From contig JBEVJC010000022.1 of assembly GCA_040510375.1 (NCBI GenBank), positions 62,001 to 126,000 on the forward strand: DNA of 64,000 nt. The letters are read 5' to 3'. A program made the position numbers and the translations under genes. Positions 46,265 to 56,204 of the stretch are shown in pieces. The stretch's first letter is position 1. Each line of letters starts with the position of its first letter. The notes under the pieces were generated by a model. The model ran no database searches, was not told where the DNA came from, and saw only the letters and a program-made list of their open reading frames with translations. This DNA comes from JBEVJC01 sp040510375 (GTDB lineage: Bacteria; Bacteroidota; Bacteroidia; Chitinophagales; Chitinophagaceae).

Positions 46265-47542
46265 TCATTCGTACCTCAACGCTGCGATGGGATTTAATCT
46301 TCCCGCCTTGATGGCAGGGTAGATTCCAGCGGCTAAACCGACAGCACTGCAGAGCAGGATTCCCCATAACACCCAGTCCCAGGGAACAACGAAACCCGTT
46401 CCCAGCACCAGCGAGAACAGATTGCCCACACATACACCTAAAACGATACCAAAGACAGCGCCTAACAGGCTAATGATCATTGCTTCAAGCAGGAACTGGC
46501 GTTGTACCATCCTGCTCTTTCCGCCAATAGCCTTTACCAGCCCCACTTCCTTTGTACGCTCCGATACCGATACCAGCATAATATTCATCAGTCCGATAGC
46601 TGCACCAATCAATGTGATGAGTCCGATAACCGTGGCCGAGATAGTAAGGAAACCAAGGCTCTTCATGGCTGTTTCAGCCAGGCTGTCACTCCGGTCGAGT
46701 GCAAAATTACTTTCCTCCGTAGTAGTGAGTTTCCGGATAGGCCGGAACGTGGCTTCGGCCTCCCCCATGGCCTGCTCCATCTGCATGAGGTCGTTGGTCA
46801 TTACGGCGATAACGTACGAATTGCCCGAAGAAAAATATTTTTCAATACAGTTGTAAGTGGTCACAATCATATTATCGCGGCTGAACCCGAAGGTGGATCC
46901 GCGGCTTTCCAGCACACCTAATACCCTGAATGGAATATTATTGATCCGGATCATTGCATTCACCGCCTTTGCCAGTTGCCCCGGGAAAAACCGGTTGGCC
47001 ACATCATATCCAAGCAGGCATACAGCCGTGCCGGACTTCACTTCCATCCGGTTGAAGTTGCGGCCTTCCTCCAGGTCCATACCATTTAATAACAGGTAGT
47101 TTTCATCACCACCCATGACCATTACATTGGGACTGGTTTTTTTACCTCCATATGATACGATACTGCTCCGGTTGCCAAAGACAGAAATCCCCGTAACGGC
47201 CGGATAAGTGTATTGTTTAATAAAAAGTTCGGCCTGGTCCTTTGTAATTTCTTTCCCGAGGTTGGAAGTCTTTTCTTTTTTTGCACCCTTCTTGCTCAAC
47301 CGCACCTGCCTGCCCGATGGCCCGCCAAAACGGACGGTCCGCTCGCGGAAACGAATAGTGAAGGAGTTAGCCCCCATGGTGGAAAAACTTTCAGAAAATT
47401 TCTGGTTCATTGCCTTGATAGCAGTGATAATCCCCACCAGCGCCATGATACCAAAGGCAATAATGGTGACGGTGAGACCGGTCCGGAGTTTATTACCCCG
47501 TACCGTACGCCACGCAAGAGAAAGGATGTCACTAAAACCCAT
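46265..47542 (-). CDS. ABC transporter permease, MacB/FtsX type
   Basis: A 425-residue permease with one N-terminal membrane helix (about 21-41), a large periplasmic MacB core domain, and three C-terminal helices (about 285-315, 340-370, 385-412) carrying the FtsX signature (SERTKEVGLVKAIGG) and the ending LNPIAALRYE. Members export lipoproteins, peptides or drugs with a separate ATPase. No ATPase gene is adjacent, so its partner lies elsewhere. It starts 32 nt after the nuoN stop and may be read through from the nuo operon. A 6-bp hairpin (AGTGCC/GGCACT, 46250-46265) overlaps its stop codon, without a U tract. Confidence 0.9.
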   Translation of the reverse strand: MGFSDILSLAWRTVRGNKLRTGLTVTIIAFGIMALVGIITAIKAMNQKFSESFSTMGANSFTIRFRERTVRFGGPSGRQVRLSKKGAKKEKTSNLGKEITKDQAELFIKQYTYPAVTGISVFGNRSSIVSYGGKKTSPNVMVMGGDENYLLLNGMDLEEGRNFNRMEVKSGTAVCLLGYDVANRFFPGQLAKAVNAMIRINNIPFRVLGVLESRGSTFGFSRDNMIVTTYNCIEKYFSSGNSYVIAVMTNDLMQMEQAMGEAEATFRPIRKLTTTEESNFALDRSDSLAETAMKSLGFLTISATVIGLITLIGAAIGLMNIMLVSVSERTKEVGLVKAIGGKSRMVQRQFLLEAMIISLLGAVFGIVLGVCVGNLFSLVLGTGFVVPWDWVLWGILLCSAVGLAAGIYPAIKAGRLNPIAALRYE

Positions 47543-47574
47543 GCCTTAAAATTAATCAATGCCGGGCAATAAGA

Positions 47575-48945
47575 TCAAAAATATAACCAGTAGAGAACGG
47601 TTGAAGGGAAGGTCCCGATGAGAATGATGAGCACGGCCACAATAACCAGCAACACCCGGTAACCGGTACTTACCTCAATATTGGCATTACCATCCTTGAA
47701 GTACATGGCCTGGATCACCCGGAAATAGTAGTATGCACTAACTGCAGCCATCAATACCCCAAAAATCACCAGCCACAGGTACTTGCCGGTCTGCATCACC
47801 GCACTTAACATATAGAATTTGGAAAGGAAACCCGCGGTGAGCGGAATCCCCGCAAGGGATAAAAGGCAGATAGTAGTGACCGCCGCCACCAGCGGCTGTT
47901 GTTTTGCAAGGCCATTAAAACCTTCAAATGTATAATCGCTCATCCTGACAAGCACCGCGAAGATCGTTATACTTGCCAGTGAATAGGCAAGGGCATAAAG
48001 CAGGATCCCTTCTTTTGCCATACTGTTCATCGCAAACAACGCCATCAGCATAAACCCGGCCTGCGAAATACTGGAATAAGCCAGCATCCTTTTTACACTT
48101 TGCTGGAATACAGCCGTGATATTACCGATAAATAAAGTGAGTGCACTGATGACAGCCACCCAAAGCTGCCAGGTGGTATGAAGTTTACCGAACGACTCGT
48201 CGAATAACCGGATAAAACCAATGAACACCGCCACCTTCACCACCGTGGCCATAAATGAAGTGAATACAGTTGGTGCACCATCATAAACATCGGGTGTCCA
48301 GAAATGGAAGGGAGCTGCCGATACCTTGAACGACATGGAGAAGAGTAATAATAACATTCCTGCAATTGCGGGCAGGTCGGGCGACTTGACCCCGATATTC
48401 ATCAGTGCCGAATTAAAAGTGCCCGTGGCTCCATAGATCAGTGCAATTCCCATCAGCATCAAACCAGTAGAAAAAGATCCCATTAAAAAGTATTTCAGCG
48501 CAGCCTCGTTACTTTTCAGGTTGCGCTTATCACTGCCGGTAAGGATATAAAGTGGAATGGAAATGATCTCTATTCCCAGGAACAGGATCAGCAGTGATGT
48601 AAATGATGCTACCATCACCGATCCGGCGAGGATAAAAAATATCAGGGCAAAATATTCTGCGTAATCTACCCCCACCTTCTCCATGTCGCGTGCCGACAAA
48701 AGGAAATATAATAAGGTACAGGCAAAAATAATGGTATTAAAAAGCAGGGCAAACCGGTCGAACCGCATCATACCCTCAACGCCGATAGTGAAAAGCGGAC
48801 CATAAAACATTTCCGCAATATTCGCAACCAGCAACAGGATCATCCCCGCAATGGCCACTGTGCGGATCGCAGCCTTATGCTTCAGCAGGATTCCGCTGAA
48901 CATCATGATCACTCCTAAAACCGCCGAAATTATTAATGCGTTCAT
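47575..48945 (-). CDS. nuoN: NADH-quinone oxidoreductase subunit N
   Basis: A 456-residue antiporter-like membrane subunit of complex I, about 14 membrane helices. The family core is seen in GSFSTGLMLMGIALIYGATG, FKVSAAPFHFWTPDVYDGAP and SIAQ-like SSISQAGFML. It provides one proton-pumping channel. It is the last nuo gene, 9 nt after nuoM. Confidence 0.96.
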   Translation of the reverse strand: MNALIISAVLGVIMMFSGILLKHKAAIRTVAIAGMILLLVANIAEMFYGPLFTIGVEGMMRFDRFALLFNTIIFACTLLYFLLSARDMEKVGVDYAEYFALIFFILAGSVMVASFTSLLILFLGIEIISIPLYILTGSDKRNLKSNEAALKYFLMGSFSTGLMLMGIALIYGATGTFNSALMNIGVKSPDLPAIAGMLLLLFSMSFKVSAAPFHFWTPDVYDGAPTVFTSFMATVVKVAVFIGFIRLFDESFGKLHTTWQLWVAVISALTLFIGNITAVFQQSVKRMLAYSSISQAGFMLMALFAMNSMAKEGILLYALAYSLASITIFAVLVRMSDYTFEGFNGLAKQQPLVAAVTTICLLSLAGIPLTAGFLSKFYMLSAVMQTGKYLWLVIFGVLMAAVSAYYYFRVIQAMYFKDGNANIEVSTGYRVLLVIVAVLIILIGTFPSTVLYWLYF

Positions 48946-48954
48946 ACTGTTCTG

Positions 48955-50424
48955 TTACTTCGTTATCAGATGCATCACATCCGATTTATTTAAAATTGCA
49001 TTGGTTATATCACTCGTCAGGTCAAGGAAGGGCTGCGGATAAATACCGCCCCAGAGGATCAGCAGCACCAGGATACCAAGCGCCAGTTTTTCACTGATCC
49101 TCAGGTCAACGGCTTTCACCGTCAGCAGCTGCGCGTCACCATAAAAAATCTTCCGGATCATATTCAGTGTGTAAACAGCCGCGATTATAATACTCAATCC
49201 GGCGAGTACCGCAAATACAATATGGTACTGGGTGACTTTGGAATTGTAGATCCCCGTATACATCAGCAACTCTCCAATGAATGCATTGGTAAGTGGCAGT
49301 GCAATATTGGCGAACGCAATGATCACAAACATAATGGCCATGGCAGGAGCCTTGGTAGCCAGTCCACCCAGCTCCGACATCTTTCTTGTACCAAATTGCC
49401 TTTCGATAATTTCCGCCACTATCCAGAGTCCGATAATATTGATCCCGTGATTAAACATCTGGATCATGACACCCTGTATGCTTAACTGGCTCTCAGAAAA
49501 AATGGCAATGCACATCAGGCCGATATGCGCAATGGAAGAATAGGCAACCAGTCGTTTTATATCATCCTGCCGGATCGCAATCAATGAAGCATACAGCATC
49601 CCGGTGAGTGCCAGTGTAGACACCAGGTCGCCCCAGCTGTAAGATGCAGTGGGCAGTACCGGCAACAGCCAGCGGAGAACACCAAACACCCCCATTTTTA
49701 CCATTACACCACTAAGCACCATGGTGACGGCGGTGGGCGACTGCTCATAGGTATCGGGCTGCCAGGTATGGAGCGGGAAAATCGGCATTTTTACAGCAAA
49801 GGCTACAAAGAACAACCAGAACACCCAGGTCTGCTCCTTTGAAGTGAGTCCCGAATTATAAAAAGCTTCAATTGAAAACGACTGTGTATGGGAATAGATA
49901 TAGAGAATCCCGGTAAGCATCAGCAGCGACCCGAGAAAAGTGTAAATGAAAAATTTAAAAGTAACCTGGATCCGCTTGTCGCCGCCCCATTGTGAACACA
50001 GGAAGTAGACTGGAATAAGCGCAAGCTCCCACGCAAAGTAAAACAACAATGCATCCATTGCCAGGAACACACCCATCATACCAGCCTGGGCCAGCAGCAT
50101 CAGTCCAAAAAAATTATTGGCCGAACGATAACCCGAATTCCAGGTGGCTAAAAGAATCACCACATATGCAATCGCATTGAGCAGGCAGAGCAATTGCCCC
50201 ATCCCGTCAAGCCCGATAGTAAAACTGCTGCCGATTGCTTCCATCCATGGTGCGCTGAAGTTCAGGTTGGCCGGGCTTTTCAGCACCGTCAGACCCAGCA
50301 GTGAAACAGCCAGCGTAGCCATAGCAGAAAACAACGCCCAGCCCCTTGCCAGCTTTTCTTCCCTGAAGAAAAAAGCCATCAGCCCCGTTAGCAATGGGAT
50401 CAGTATCAGTAATAATGCAATCAT
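48955..50424 (-). CDS. nuoM: NADH-quinone oxidoreductase subunit M
   Basis: A 489-residue antiporter-like membrane subunit of complex I with about 14 helices. Landmarks are FYFAWELALIPVYFL with its conserved Glu, VKMPIFPLHTWQPDTYEQSP with Lys, and YSSIAHIGLM. The ATG at 50424 (MIALLLILIPLLTG) starts exactly at the first helix; the longer open frame to 50541 would overlap nuoL and adds a hydrophilic stretch foreign to the family. It lies 23 nt after nuoL. Confidence 0.96.
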   Translation of the reverse strand: MIALLLILIPLLTGLMAFFFREEKLARGWALFSAMATLAVSLLGLTVLKSPANLNFSAPWMEAIGSSFTIGLDGMGQLLCLLNAIAYVVILLATWNSGYRSANNFFGLMLLAQAGMMGVFLAMDALLFYFAWELALIPVYFLCSQWGGDKRIQVTFKFFIYTFLGSLLMLTGILYIYSHTQSFSIEAFYNSGLTSKEQTWVFWLFFVAFAVKMPIFPLHTWQPDTYEQSPTAVTMVLSGVMVKMGVFGVLRWLLPVLPTASYSWGDLVSTLALTGMLYASLIAIRQDDIKRLVAYSSIAHIGLMCIAIFSESQLSIQGVMIQMFNHGINIIGLWIVAEIIERQFGTRKMSELGGLATKAPAMAIMFVIIAFANIALPLTNAFIGELLMYTGIYNSKVTQYHIVFAVLAGLSIIIAAVYTLNMIRKIFYGDAQLLTVKAVDLRISEKLALGILVLLILWGGIYPQPFLDLTSDITNAILNKSDVMHLITK

Positions 50425-50447
50425 AAATCGACCCGGTTTATCTACGC

Positions 50448-52373
50448 TTATTTTCTTAAAAAGAATTGTATAACAAAAACTATCAAAATGCCCAGAACCA
50501 TCAGCAACACATAACTGCCCACCTGTCCGCTCTGAAGCCACCTCAGCTGCCGGCCACTATAGTTGACCAGCCTTCCCACTCCATTTACCAGGCCATCAAT
50601 CACCAGGCGTTCCACAAAATTGTTCAGGAACCCGGCAAACCGGTTAATGGGTTGCACAATGGCGCGGTCATAGATTTCATCAACATACCATTTGTTGGCC
50701 AGCACTTTCCCAAAGCCGGTGGGTTCACCCAGTTCCGGACGCGCACTGAACTTCCGCCACGCACCAATCACCACAATGATGATCAGCAGGGAAGAAACAC
50801 CTGTCAGGATCCATTCAGTAGAATGGCTAATCTCGTGCATCATACCCCTGGATTCTATTATTTCGCGGGAGCCGGCGAAAATGGGCGACAGGAAATCGTT
50901 GAATTTATGCGCACCATGCACCATGAATTCAGGGAGACCAATATATCCGGCGATCACCGAAAGCACCGCAAGGACAATCAGCGGAAAGGTAATGGCGGCC
51001 GGACTTTCATGCAGGTGGTGCTCCTGTTCGTGTGTACCCCGGAAAGAACCCCGGAAGGTAGTGGCATATAAACGGAACATATAAAAAGCTGTCAGCAGCG
51101 CAGTGAATAATCCGATGCCATACATCAGGGGTGATTTGCCAAATGCAGCTGCCAGGATTTCATCCTTTGAAAAGAATCCCGAAAATCCGGGGATCCCCGA
51201 GATCGCAATACAACCCAGCAGAAATGTCAGGTTGGTGATCTTCATGTATTTTGCCAGTCCACCCATTTTCCGGATATCCTGTTCGCCACCCATGGCATGG
51301 ATAACACTACCACTTCCAAGGAAGAGCAGGGCTTTGAAGAACGCATGTGTCATTACATGGAATACGGCAGCTCCATAGGCGCCGGTGCCAAGTGCAAGGA
51401 ACATATAACCCAGCTGGCTCACGGTTGAATAGGCCAGTACTTTTTTAATATCATTCTGTTTTATGGCAATGGTGGCAGCAAGAAGCGCCGTTGCCAGTCC
51501 AACGATTGCAATTACATTAAGGGTTACCGGTGCCAGTGTATATAATATATTACTGCGTGCAATCATATAGATCCCCGCGGTAACCATCGTTGCTGCGTGG
51601 ATAAGTGCTGATACAGGCGTTGGACCAGCCATCGCATCCGGCAGCCATGTATACAACGGGATCTGTGCACTCTTACCCGTTGCGCCAATAAATAATAACA
51701 TGGTAATTCCCGTCAGCTCAGCTGTACTGAAACTGTTGCCGGTGGATGATGCAAAGGCAAACACGTCATGGTAACTAACACCACCTGTTTTGCCAATGAT
51801 CCAGAAAATGGCGATAAGGAATGCCAGGTCACCGATCCGGTTCATGATAAATGCCTTGTTGGCTGCCTTATTGTATTCCGTCTTTTTAAACCAGAAGCCG
51901 ATCAGGAGATAGGAACAGAGTCCCACCCCTTCCCAGCCGATAAACATAATCACATAGTTGGCTCCCATTACAAGAAGTAACATGGAGAAAACAAAGAGAT
52001 TGAGATAGGCGAAGTAGCGACCGAAATGTTCGGCTGGCTCCTCGTGCATATAAGAGGTTGAATAAACATGGATCAGGAAACCCACACCCGTTATGATCAG
52101 CAGGAACAGGGAAGAAAGCTGGTCGATCTGGAAGGCAAAAGGAATATTCAGGGAGCCAACATGGATGAAGTTGAAATATTCAGCCACGTAACTGTTGCCA
52201 TCCTTTACCTGCAGGAAGATCCATACACTTACCACAAAGGAAGCGAGGATCATACCACTGCCGATAACACCGATGAGAGATTTCGACAGCGATTTCCGTC
52301 CCAACCCGTTGATGAGGAAACCCAGCAGGGGAAACAGCGGAACCAAATAAGCCAATTGTAAAGCGTTCTTCAT
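50448..52373 (-). CDS. nuoL: NADH-quinone oxidoreductase subunit L
   Basis: A 641-residue distal proton-pumping membrane subunit of complex I. It has the usual ~14-helix core (FIGWEGVGLCSYLLIGFW, GKSAQIPLYTWLPDAMAGPT, ATMVTAGIYM, STVSQLGYMFLALG), the long lateral helix region near 520-600 and a final membrane anchor (QVGSYVLLMVLGILIVFVIQ). It is 35 nt after nuoK. Confidence 0.97.
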   Translation of the reverse strand: MKNALQLAYLVPLFPLLGFLINGLGRKSLSKSLIGVIGSGMILASFVVSVWIFLQVKDGNSYVAEYFNFIHVGSLNIPFAFQIDQLSSLFLLIITGVGFLIHVYSTSYMHEEPAEHFGRYFAYLNLFVFSMLLLVMGANYVIMFIGWEGVGLCSYLLIGFWFKKTEYNKAANKAFIMNRIGDLAFLIAIFWIIGKTGGVSYHDVFAFASSTGNSFSTAELTGITMLLFIGATGKSAQIPLYTWLPDAMAGPTPVSALIHAATMVTAGIYMIARSNILYTLAPVTLNVIAIVGLATALLAATIAIKQNDIKKVLAYSTVSQLGYMFLALGTGAYGAAVFHVMTHAFFKALLFLGSGSVIHAMGGEQDIRKMGGLAKYMKITNLTFLLGCIAISGIPGFSGFFSKDEILAAAFGKSPLMYGIGLFTALLTAFYMFRLYATTFRGSFRGTHEQEHHLHESPAAITFPLIVLAVLSVIAGYIGLPEFMVHGAHKFNDFLSPIFAGSREIIESRGMMHEISHSTEWILTGVSSLLIIIVVIGAWRKFSARPELGEPTGFGKVLANKWYVDEIYDRAIVQPINRFAGFLNNFVERLVIDGLVNGVGRLVNYSGRQLRWLQSGQVGSYVLLMVLGILIVFVIQFFLRK

Positions 52374-52408
52374 AATACCCAGTTACAGCATGCACGGCAC
52401 CCGCGCAA

Positions 52409-52738
52409 TTAGTGTTTTAACCTGTTCAAAAAATTAACATCAACCGAATGGATGTTCCGGTACATCATCACGATAATAGCCAGTCCCACGCTTACTTCTG
52501 CCGCTGCAACCACCATGATAAAGAATACAAACAGCTGCCCGTCGGTGCCCACCGTACCAGCCGCCTCACCCGCATTCATAAAATGCATTTTCGAAAATGC
52601 CACAAACATGAGGTTCACGGCATTCAGCATAAGTTCTATACACATGAATATGATGATCGCGTTGCGGCGCGTAAGTACACCCACTATACCAATACAGAAC
52701 AGTGCGATGGACAGGAATATGTAATAATTTATAGGCAT
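52409..52738 (-). CDS. nuoK: NADH-quinone oxidoreductase subunit K
   Basis: A 109-residue, three-helix membrane subunit of complex I. The two membrane glutamates used for proton transfer are in [11 protein letters not shown] and [12 protein letters not shown] start at the ATG 52738 ([14 protein letters not shown]); the nine extra codons upstream would overlap the nuoJ end. Spacing to the nuoJ stop is then 10 nt. Confidence 0.95.
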   Translation of the reverse strand: MPINYYIFLSIALFCIGIVGVLTRRNAIIIFMCIELMLNAVNLMFVAFSKMHFMNAGEAAGTVGTDGQLFVFFIMVVAAAEVSVGLAIIVMMYRNIHSVDVNFLNRLKH

Positions 52739-52748
52739 GCCCTTGTCT

Positions 52749-53246
52749 TTAATCTTTTTTACCAATCAGCACCGCACCCACCATGGCGCTAAGGAATAAT
52801 ATGCTGCTTATTTCAAATGGAACCACAAACGTGGTAAATAAGTCTTTTCCGAGATTCCTGATGAGTCCGATATCGCCGGTTACCACCGTTGCAGATTGGG
52901 TATTGAACTCAGTATTCTTCAATGCAGCCACGATCACAAGCAACAGGCAACCTCCGGCCACCGCACCGGCAATCTTTACCCAGCGGTTGCGTGAAGGTTC
53001 CGTTTCCTTGTTCAGGTTCATCAGCATGATCACAAACAGGAACAATACCATGATCGCCCCGGCATAAACAATAATGTTCACGATGGCCAGGAACTGGGCA
53101 TTTAATAATATGTAATGACCGGAGATAGCGAAGAACGTGACAATCAGCCACAGTACGCTGTAAACAGGATTTTTACTGGTGATTACCATCAGTGCACCAA
53201 AGAGCGCTACTACCGACAGTAACCAGAATAGTATTTGTGTAATCAT
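52749..53246 (-). CDS. nuoJ: NADH-quinone oxidoreductase subunit J
   Basis: A 165-residue membrane subunit of complex I with five predicted helices, including the conserved [20 protein letters not shown]. The ATG at 53246 ([11 protein letters not shown]) is preferred over a TTG four codons up. Length is normal. It follows nuoI by 57 nt. Confidence 0.94.
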   Translation of the reverse strand: MITQILFWLLSVVALFGALMVITSKNPVYSVLWLIVTFFAISGHYILLNAQFLAIVNIIVYAGAIMVLFLFVIMLMNLNKETEPSRNRWVKIAGAVAGGCLLLVIVAALKNTEFNTQSATVVTGDIGLIRNLGKDLFTTFVVPFEISSILFLSAMVGAVLIGKKD

Positions 53247-53303
53247 TTCTCTTAACAATATACCGGATCAACATTACCGGCTGGTTCGATTTACCTAACA
53301 GAA

Positions 53304-53849
53304 CTATTTCGCATCAACGCTTTTCTCTCCCCTTGCTTTTGCAAATCCTTCCGGATCTTCAATCGGGTGCGGGATCAGCAGGTCTTCCTTTTTATAAATA
53401 AATCCGGTCCTGCCAAAATTGGAAGGTGCGAATGTTTGTGAAAGATAAATAGCATCCTTGGGACAGGCTTCCTCGCAGTAACCACAGAAAATGCAACGCA
53501 GCATATTGATCTCGTATTTCGCTGCATACTTTTCTTCCCGGTAAAGGTGTTCTTCTCCCGGCTGGCGTTCGGCCGCTTCCATGGTGATTGCTTCGGCCGG
53601 ACAGGCAACTGCGCAAAGACCGCATGCTGTACAGTTCTCCCTGCCCTGTTCATCCCTGTTAAGAATCTGCAGGCCACGGAATACTTTGGAAAAAGTCCGC
53701 TTCTCTTCGGGGTACTGTACCGTCACTTTCTTTTTAAACAAATGCCTCAGCGTGATCAGCATCCCCTTTGCAATATTCCACAGGTAGATCTTCTCCAGCC
53801 ATGTCATTGGCGAGCGGTCTACCTGTTTTGCTCTTTGTGTTAACTGCAT
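53304..53849 (-). CDS. nuoI: NADH-quinone oxidoreductase subunit I (two 4Fe-4S)
   Basis: A 181-residue peripheral ferredoxin-like subunit that passes electrons through clusters N6a and N6b towards the quinone. Two CxxCxxCxxxC motifs are complete: Cys73/76/79/83 (CTACGLCAVACP) and Cys119/122/125/129 (CIFCGYCEEACP). It is separated from nuoH by 142 bp with a TATATTTG box (53889-53882 on the minus strand), so nuoI-nuoN may have an internal promoter. Confidence 0.96.
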   Translation of the reverse strand: MQLTQRAKQVDRSPMTWLEKIYLWNIAKGMLITLRHLFKKKVTVQYPEEKRTFSKVFRGLQILNRDEQGRENCTACGLCAVACPAEAITMEAAERQPGEEHLYREEKYAAKYEINMLRCIFCGYCEEACPKDAIYLSQTFAPSNFGRTGFIYKKEDLLIPHPIEDPEGFAKARGEKSVDAK

Positions 53850-53881
53850 TTTATAGTCTCCGGGGAGATTTTAAATTTTCG

Positions 53882-53889
53882 CAAATATA
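53882..53889 (-). promoter_or_regulatory. Bacteroidota -7 box candidate before nuoI
   Basis: TATATTTG on the minus strand matches the phylum consensus TAnnTTTG, followed by CG as in the box before the TPR gene. It lies 33 nt before the nuoI ATG. No clear -33 TTTG is present, so confidence is modest. Confidence 0.4.
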
Positions 53890-53991
53890 GATATTTCCTG
53901 TTGGGCTTCCTTCGGTGCGTTCTTCATTCATAGTCCTCAGTGGCTGTTATATCCGGCCACCATCCGTTTACTTCACCAGGATAATCAACCC

Positions 53992-55047
53992 TTACTTTTT
54001 TAACCACAATACCAGCGCTGCTGTTACCAGCATATTCAACAGGGCAAGCGGGATCAGCGATCTCCAGCCCAGACGCATCAGCTGGTCGTACCGGAAACGC
54101 GGGATCGTCCACCGCACCCACATAAACATAAATACAAAAAAGAACGCCTTACCCAGCAGTACAACAAAACCGATTATACTTAACCAGTAGTCGGGCAGTC
54201 CCCAGGAAGCTTCATTTACAAATGGTATATCGTAACCTCCGAAATAAAGTGTTGCCATTACCACGCCGCTGATAAACATATTGATGTATTCAGCAAAAAG
54301 GTAGAAGCCAAGTTTCATGGATGAATACTCCTGGTGGTATCCGAAGTTGAGTTCGTTCTCTGCTTCGGCCAGGTCGAACGGAGTACGGTTACATTCTGCG
54401 AGTGAACAAACAAAAAAGATCAGGAATCCGATTGGCTGGTAAATGATATGCCATCCATGCTGCAGCTGGTTTTCCACGATCCTGCTCATCTGCAGGTCGC
54501 CGGCAATCATGAGCACCGCGATGAGCGCAAGACCCATCGGCAGTTCATAGGAAACCATCTGTGATGCGCCGCGAATGGCAGCCAGCAACGAGAATTTATT
54601 ATTGGAGGCCCATCCGCCAATCATAATACCATAAACACCCAGGCTCACCACGCCAAATATATAGAGGATCCCGATATTGATATCAGCCACCTGAACGGCT
54701 ACCAACCGGTCACCGATTTTCAGGCTTGGTGCCCATGGAATCACTGCACTGGTAAGCAGTGCTGTGATCATTGCCAGGCAGGGGCCAAGAATGAACAGGA
54801 ATTTGGAGGAGATCAGCGGAATAATTTCTTCCTTGAAAAAGAGTTTCCCTCCATCAGCCAGCGGTTGCAGCAATCCAAACGGACCAGCACGGTTTGGTCC
54901 ATGCCTGTCCTGGAACCAGCCGGCGATTTTACGTTCACCGTAGGTCGCATACATAGCAACGAGCATGGAAAGGCTTACGATGAATGCCACCAGTATCAGC
55001 TTTTCCAGGATCAGCCAACCATCAATAGCGAGAAAGAAGATGTTCAT
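53992..55047 (-). CDS. nuoH: NADH-quinone oxidoreductase subunit H
   Basis: A 351-residue membrane subunit of complex I that forms part of the quinone tunnel; about eight helices. Conserved segments include GWFQDRHGPNRAGPFG, RGASQMVSYELPMGL, AECNRTPFDLAEAENEL and WVRWTIPRFRYDQLM. It begins 3 nt after the nuoG stop, so translation is probably coupled. Confidence 0.97.
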   Translation of the reverse strand: MNIFFLAIDGWLILEKLILVAFIVSLSMLVAMYATYGERKIAGWFQDRHGPNRAGPFGLLQPLADGGKLFFKEEIIPLISSKFLFILGPCLAMITALLTSAVIPWAPSLKIGDRLVAVQVADINIGILYIFGVVSLGVYGIMIGGWASNNKFSLLAAIRGASQMVSYELPMGLALIAVLMIAGDLQMSRIVENQLQHGWHIIYQPIGFLIFFVCSLAECNRTPFDLAEAENELNFGYHQEYSSMKLGFYLFAEYINMFISGVVMATLYFGGYDIPFVNEASWGLPDYWLSIIGFVVLLGKAFFFVFMFMWVRWTIPRFRYDQLMRLGWRSLIPLALLNMLVTAALVLWLKK

Positions 55048-55050
55048 GTA

Positions 55051-56157
55051 TTAAGAATTCTTTTTTTCAAATGTTGCACCAGTTGCCGCACCAGGGATCT
55101 TACTCAGGTCTACCTCCGGATCGTTAACATCACTGATCTTATGGATATCCATCAGCAGTTTGGGCTGTCTTCCGCCCATCACTTCCTGGATTGTTTCTTT
55201 TGGTTTGACTGCGTCGAGGTAATGGTTTGCCGAAATCACCGAGTGACGGGAAATCCTGGATGGTCCTTCAATGATCCAGTCCCTGAGGTCCTTTTTATCA
55301 AAACGGCAGTCGTTGCAGATCCATCCCGGTTTTCCATCATAACTCTCCACCTCGCCCCACTGATCCTTTCTTGCCGTTACCCTCAATACCTCATCGCCAC
55401 GGTTCCACAGCGTAACCTTACCGCAGCATTTGTCGCAGTTGCGATGTGCTTCCACCGGTTTGGTAAACCAGACCCTGTTCTTGAAACGGAAGGTCTTGTC
55501 GGTAAGCGCTCCCACCGGACAAACATCAATCATATTACCACTGAAATCATTGTCAATCGCTTTGGAAATATAGGTGGAGATCTCGGCGTGATCGCCACGA
55601 TCAAGTACACCATGTACGCGGCTGTTAGTTAACTGCGATGCAACATATGTGCAGCGATAACAAAGTATACAACGGGTCATGTGTAACTGGATATACGGCC
55701 CGATATCTTCCTTGTCGAATGTGCGGCGGGAGAATTCGTAACGCGTTCCGGCCTTACCATGTTCATATCCCAGGTCCTGCAGGTGGCATTCGCCAGCCTG
55801 GTCGCAGATGGGGCAATCAAGCGGATGGTTCAGCAACAGGAATTCAGTAACACCCGCCCTTGCATCAATCACTTTGTCACTGGTGATATTTTTTACTTCC
55901 ATACCATCCATAACCGTGGTGCGGCAGCTGGCTACCAGTTTCGGCATCGGGCGCGGATCTTTTTCAGAACCCTTGCTTACCTCTACCAGGCAGGTCCTGC
56001 ATTTACCACCACTGCCTTCCAGTTTACTGTAAAAGCACATGGCAGGTGGAGTGACATCACCACCGATCATCCGTGCGGCCATGAGCACCGTGGTGCCTGC
56101 CGGTACCTCGACCGTGATATTGTCTATCGTGACCTTGAAAAGTTGTTGTTCGCTCAT
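55051..56157 (-). CDS. nuoG: NADH-quinone oxidoreductase subunit G, short form
   Basis: A 368-residue iron-sulfur subunit of the complex I input module, about half the length of E. coli NuoG. It keeps the [2Fe-2S] Cys set (41, 53, 56, 78), the His-Cys3 cluster (His111, Cys115, 118, 124) and the [4Fe-4S] set (Cys163, 166, 169, 213). The molybdopterin-like domain is missing except for its first part, with two CxxC pairs (Cys241/244 and Cys281/284) that might bind a cluster or zinc. A Gly/Ala/Lys-rich tail follows. The short form is typical of Bacteroidota, so this is not a broken gene. It lies 47 nt after nuoF. Confidence 0.93.
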   Translation of the reverse strand: MSEQQLFKVTIDNITVEVPAGTTVLMAARMIGGDVTPPAMCFYSKLEGSGGKCRTCLVEVSKGSEKDPRPMPKLVASCRTTVMDGMEVKNITSDKVIDARAGVTEFLLLNHPLDCPICDQAGECHLQDLGYEHGKAGTRYEFSRRTFDKEDIGPYIQLHMTRCILCYRCTYVASQLTNSRVHGVLDRGDHAEISTYISKAIDNDFSGNMIDVCPVGALTDKTFRFKNRVWFTKPVEAHRNCDKCCGKVTLWNRGDEVLRVTARKDQWGEVESYDGKPGWICNDCRFDKKDLRDWIIEGPSRISRHSVISANHYLDAVKPKETIQEVMGGRQPKLLMDIHKISDVNDPEVDLSKIPGAATGATFEKKNS

Positions 56158-56204
56158 GTTATTCGTTCAAGACTAAATTCAAAATTGAGTACCTGTCAGG
56201 TTTA

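Noticed and set aside
55051..56157. NuoG as a truncated pseudogene
   Set aside because: All cluster ligands of the retained part are intact, the gene is tightly spaced in the operon, and short NuoG is usual in Bacteroidota.
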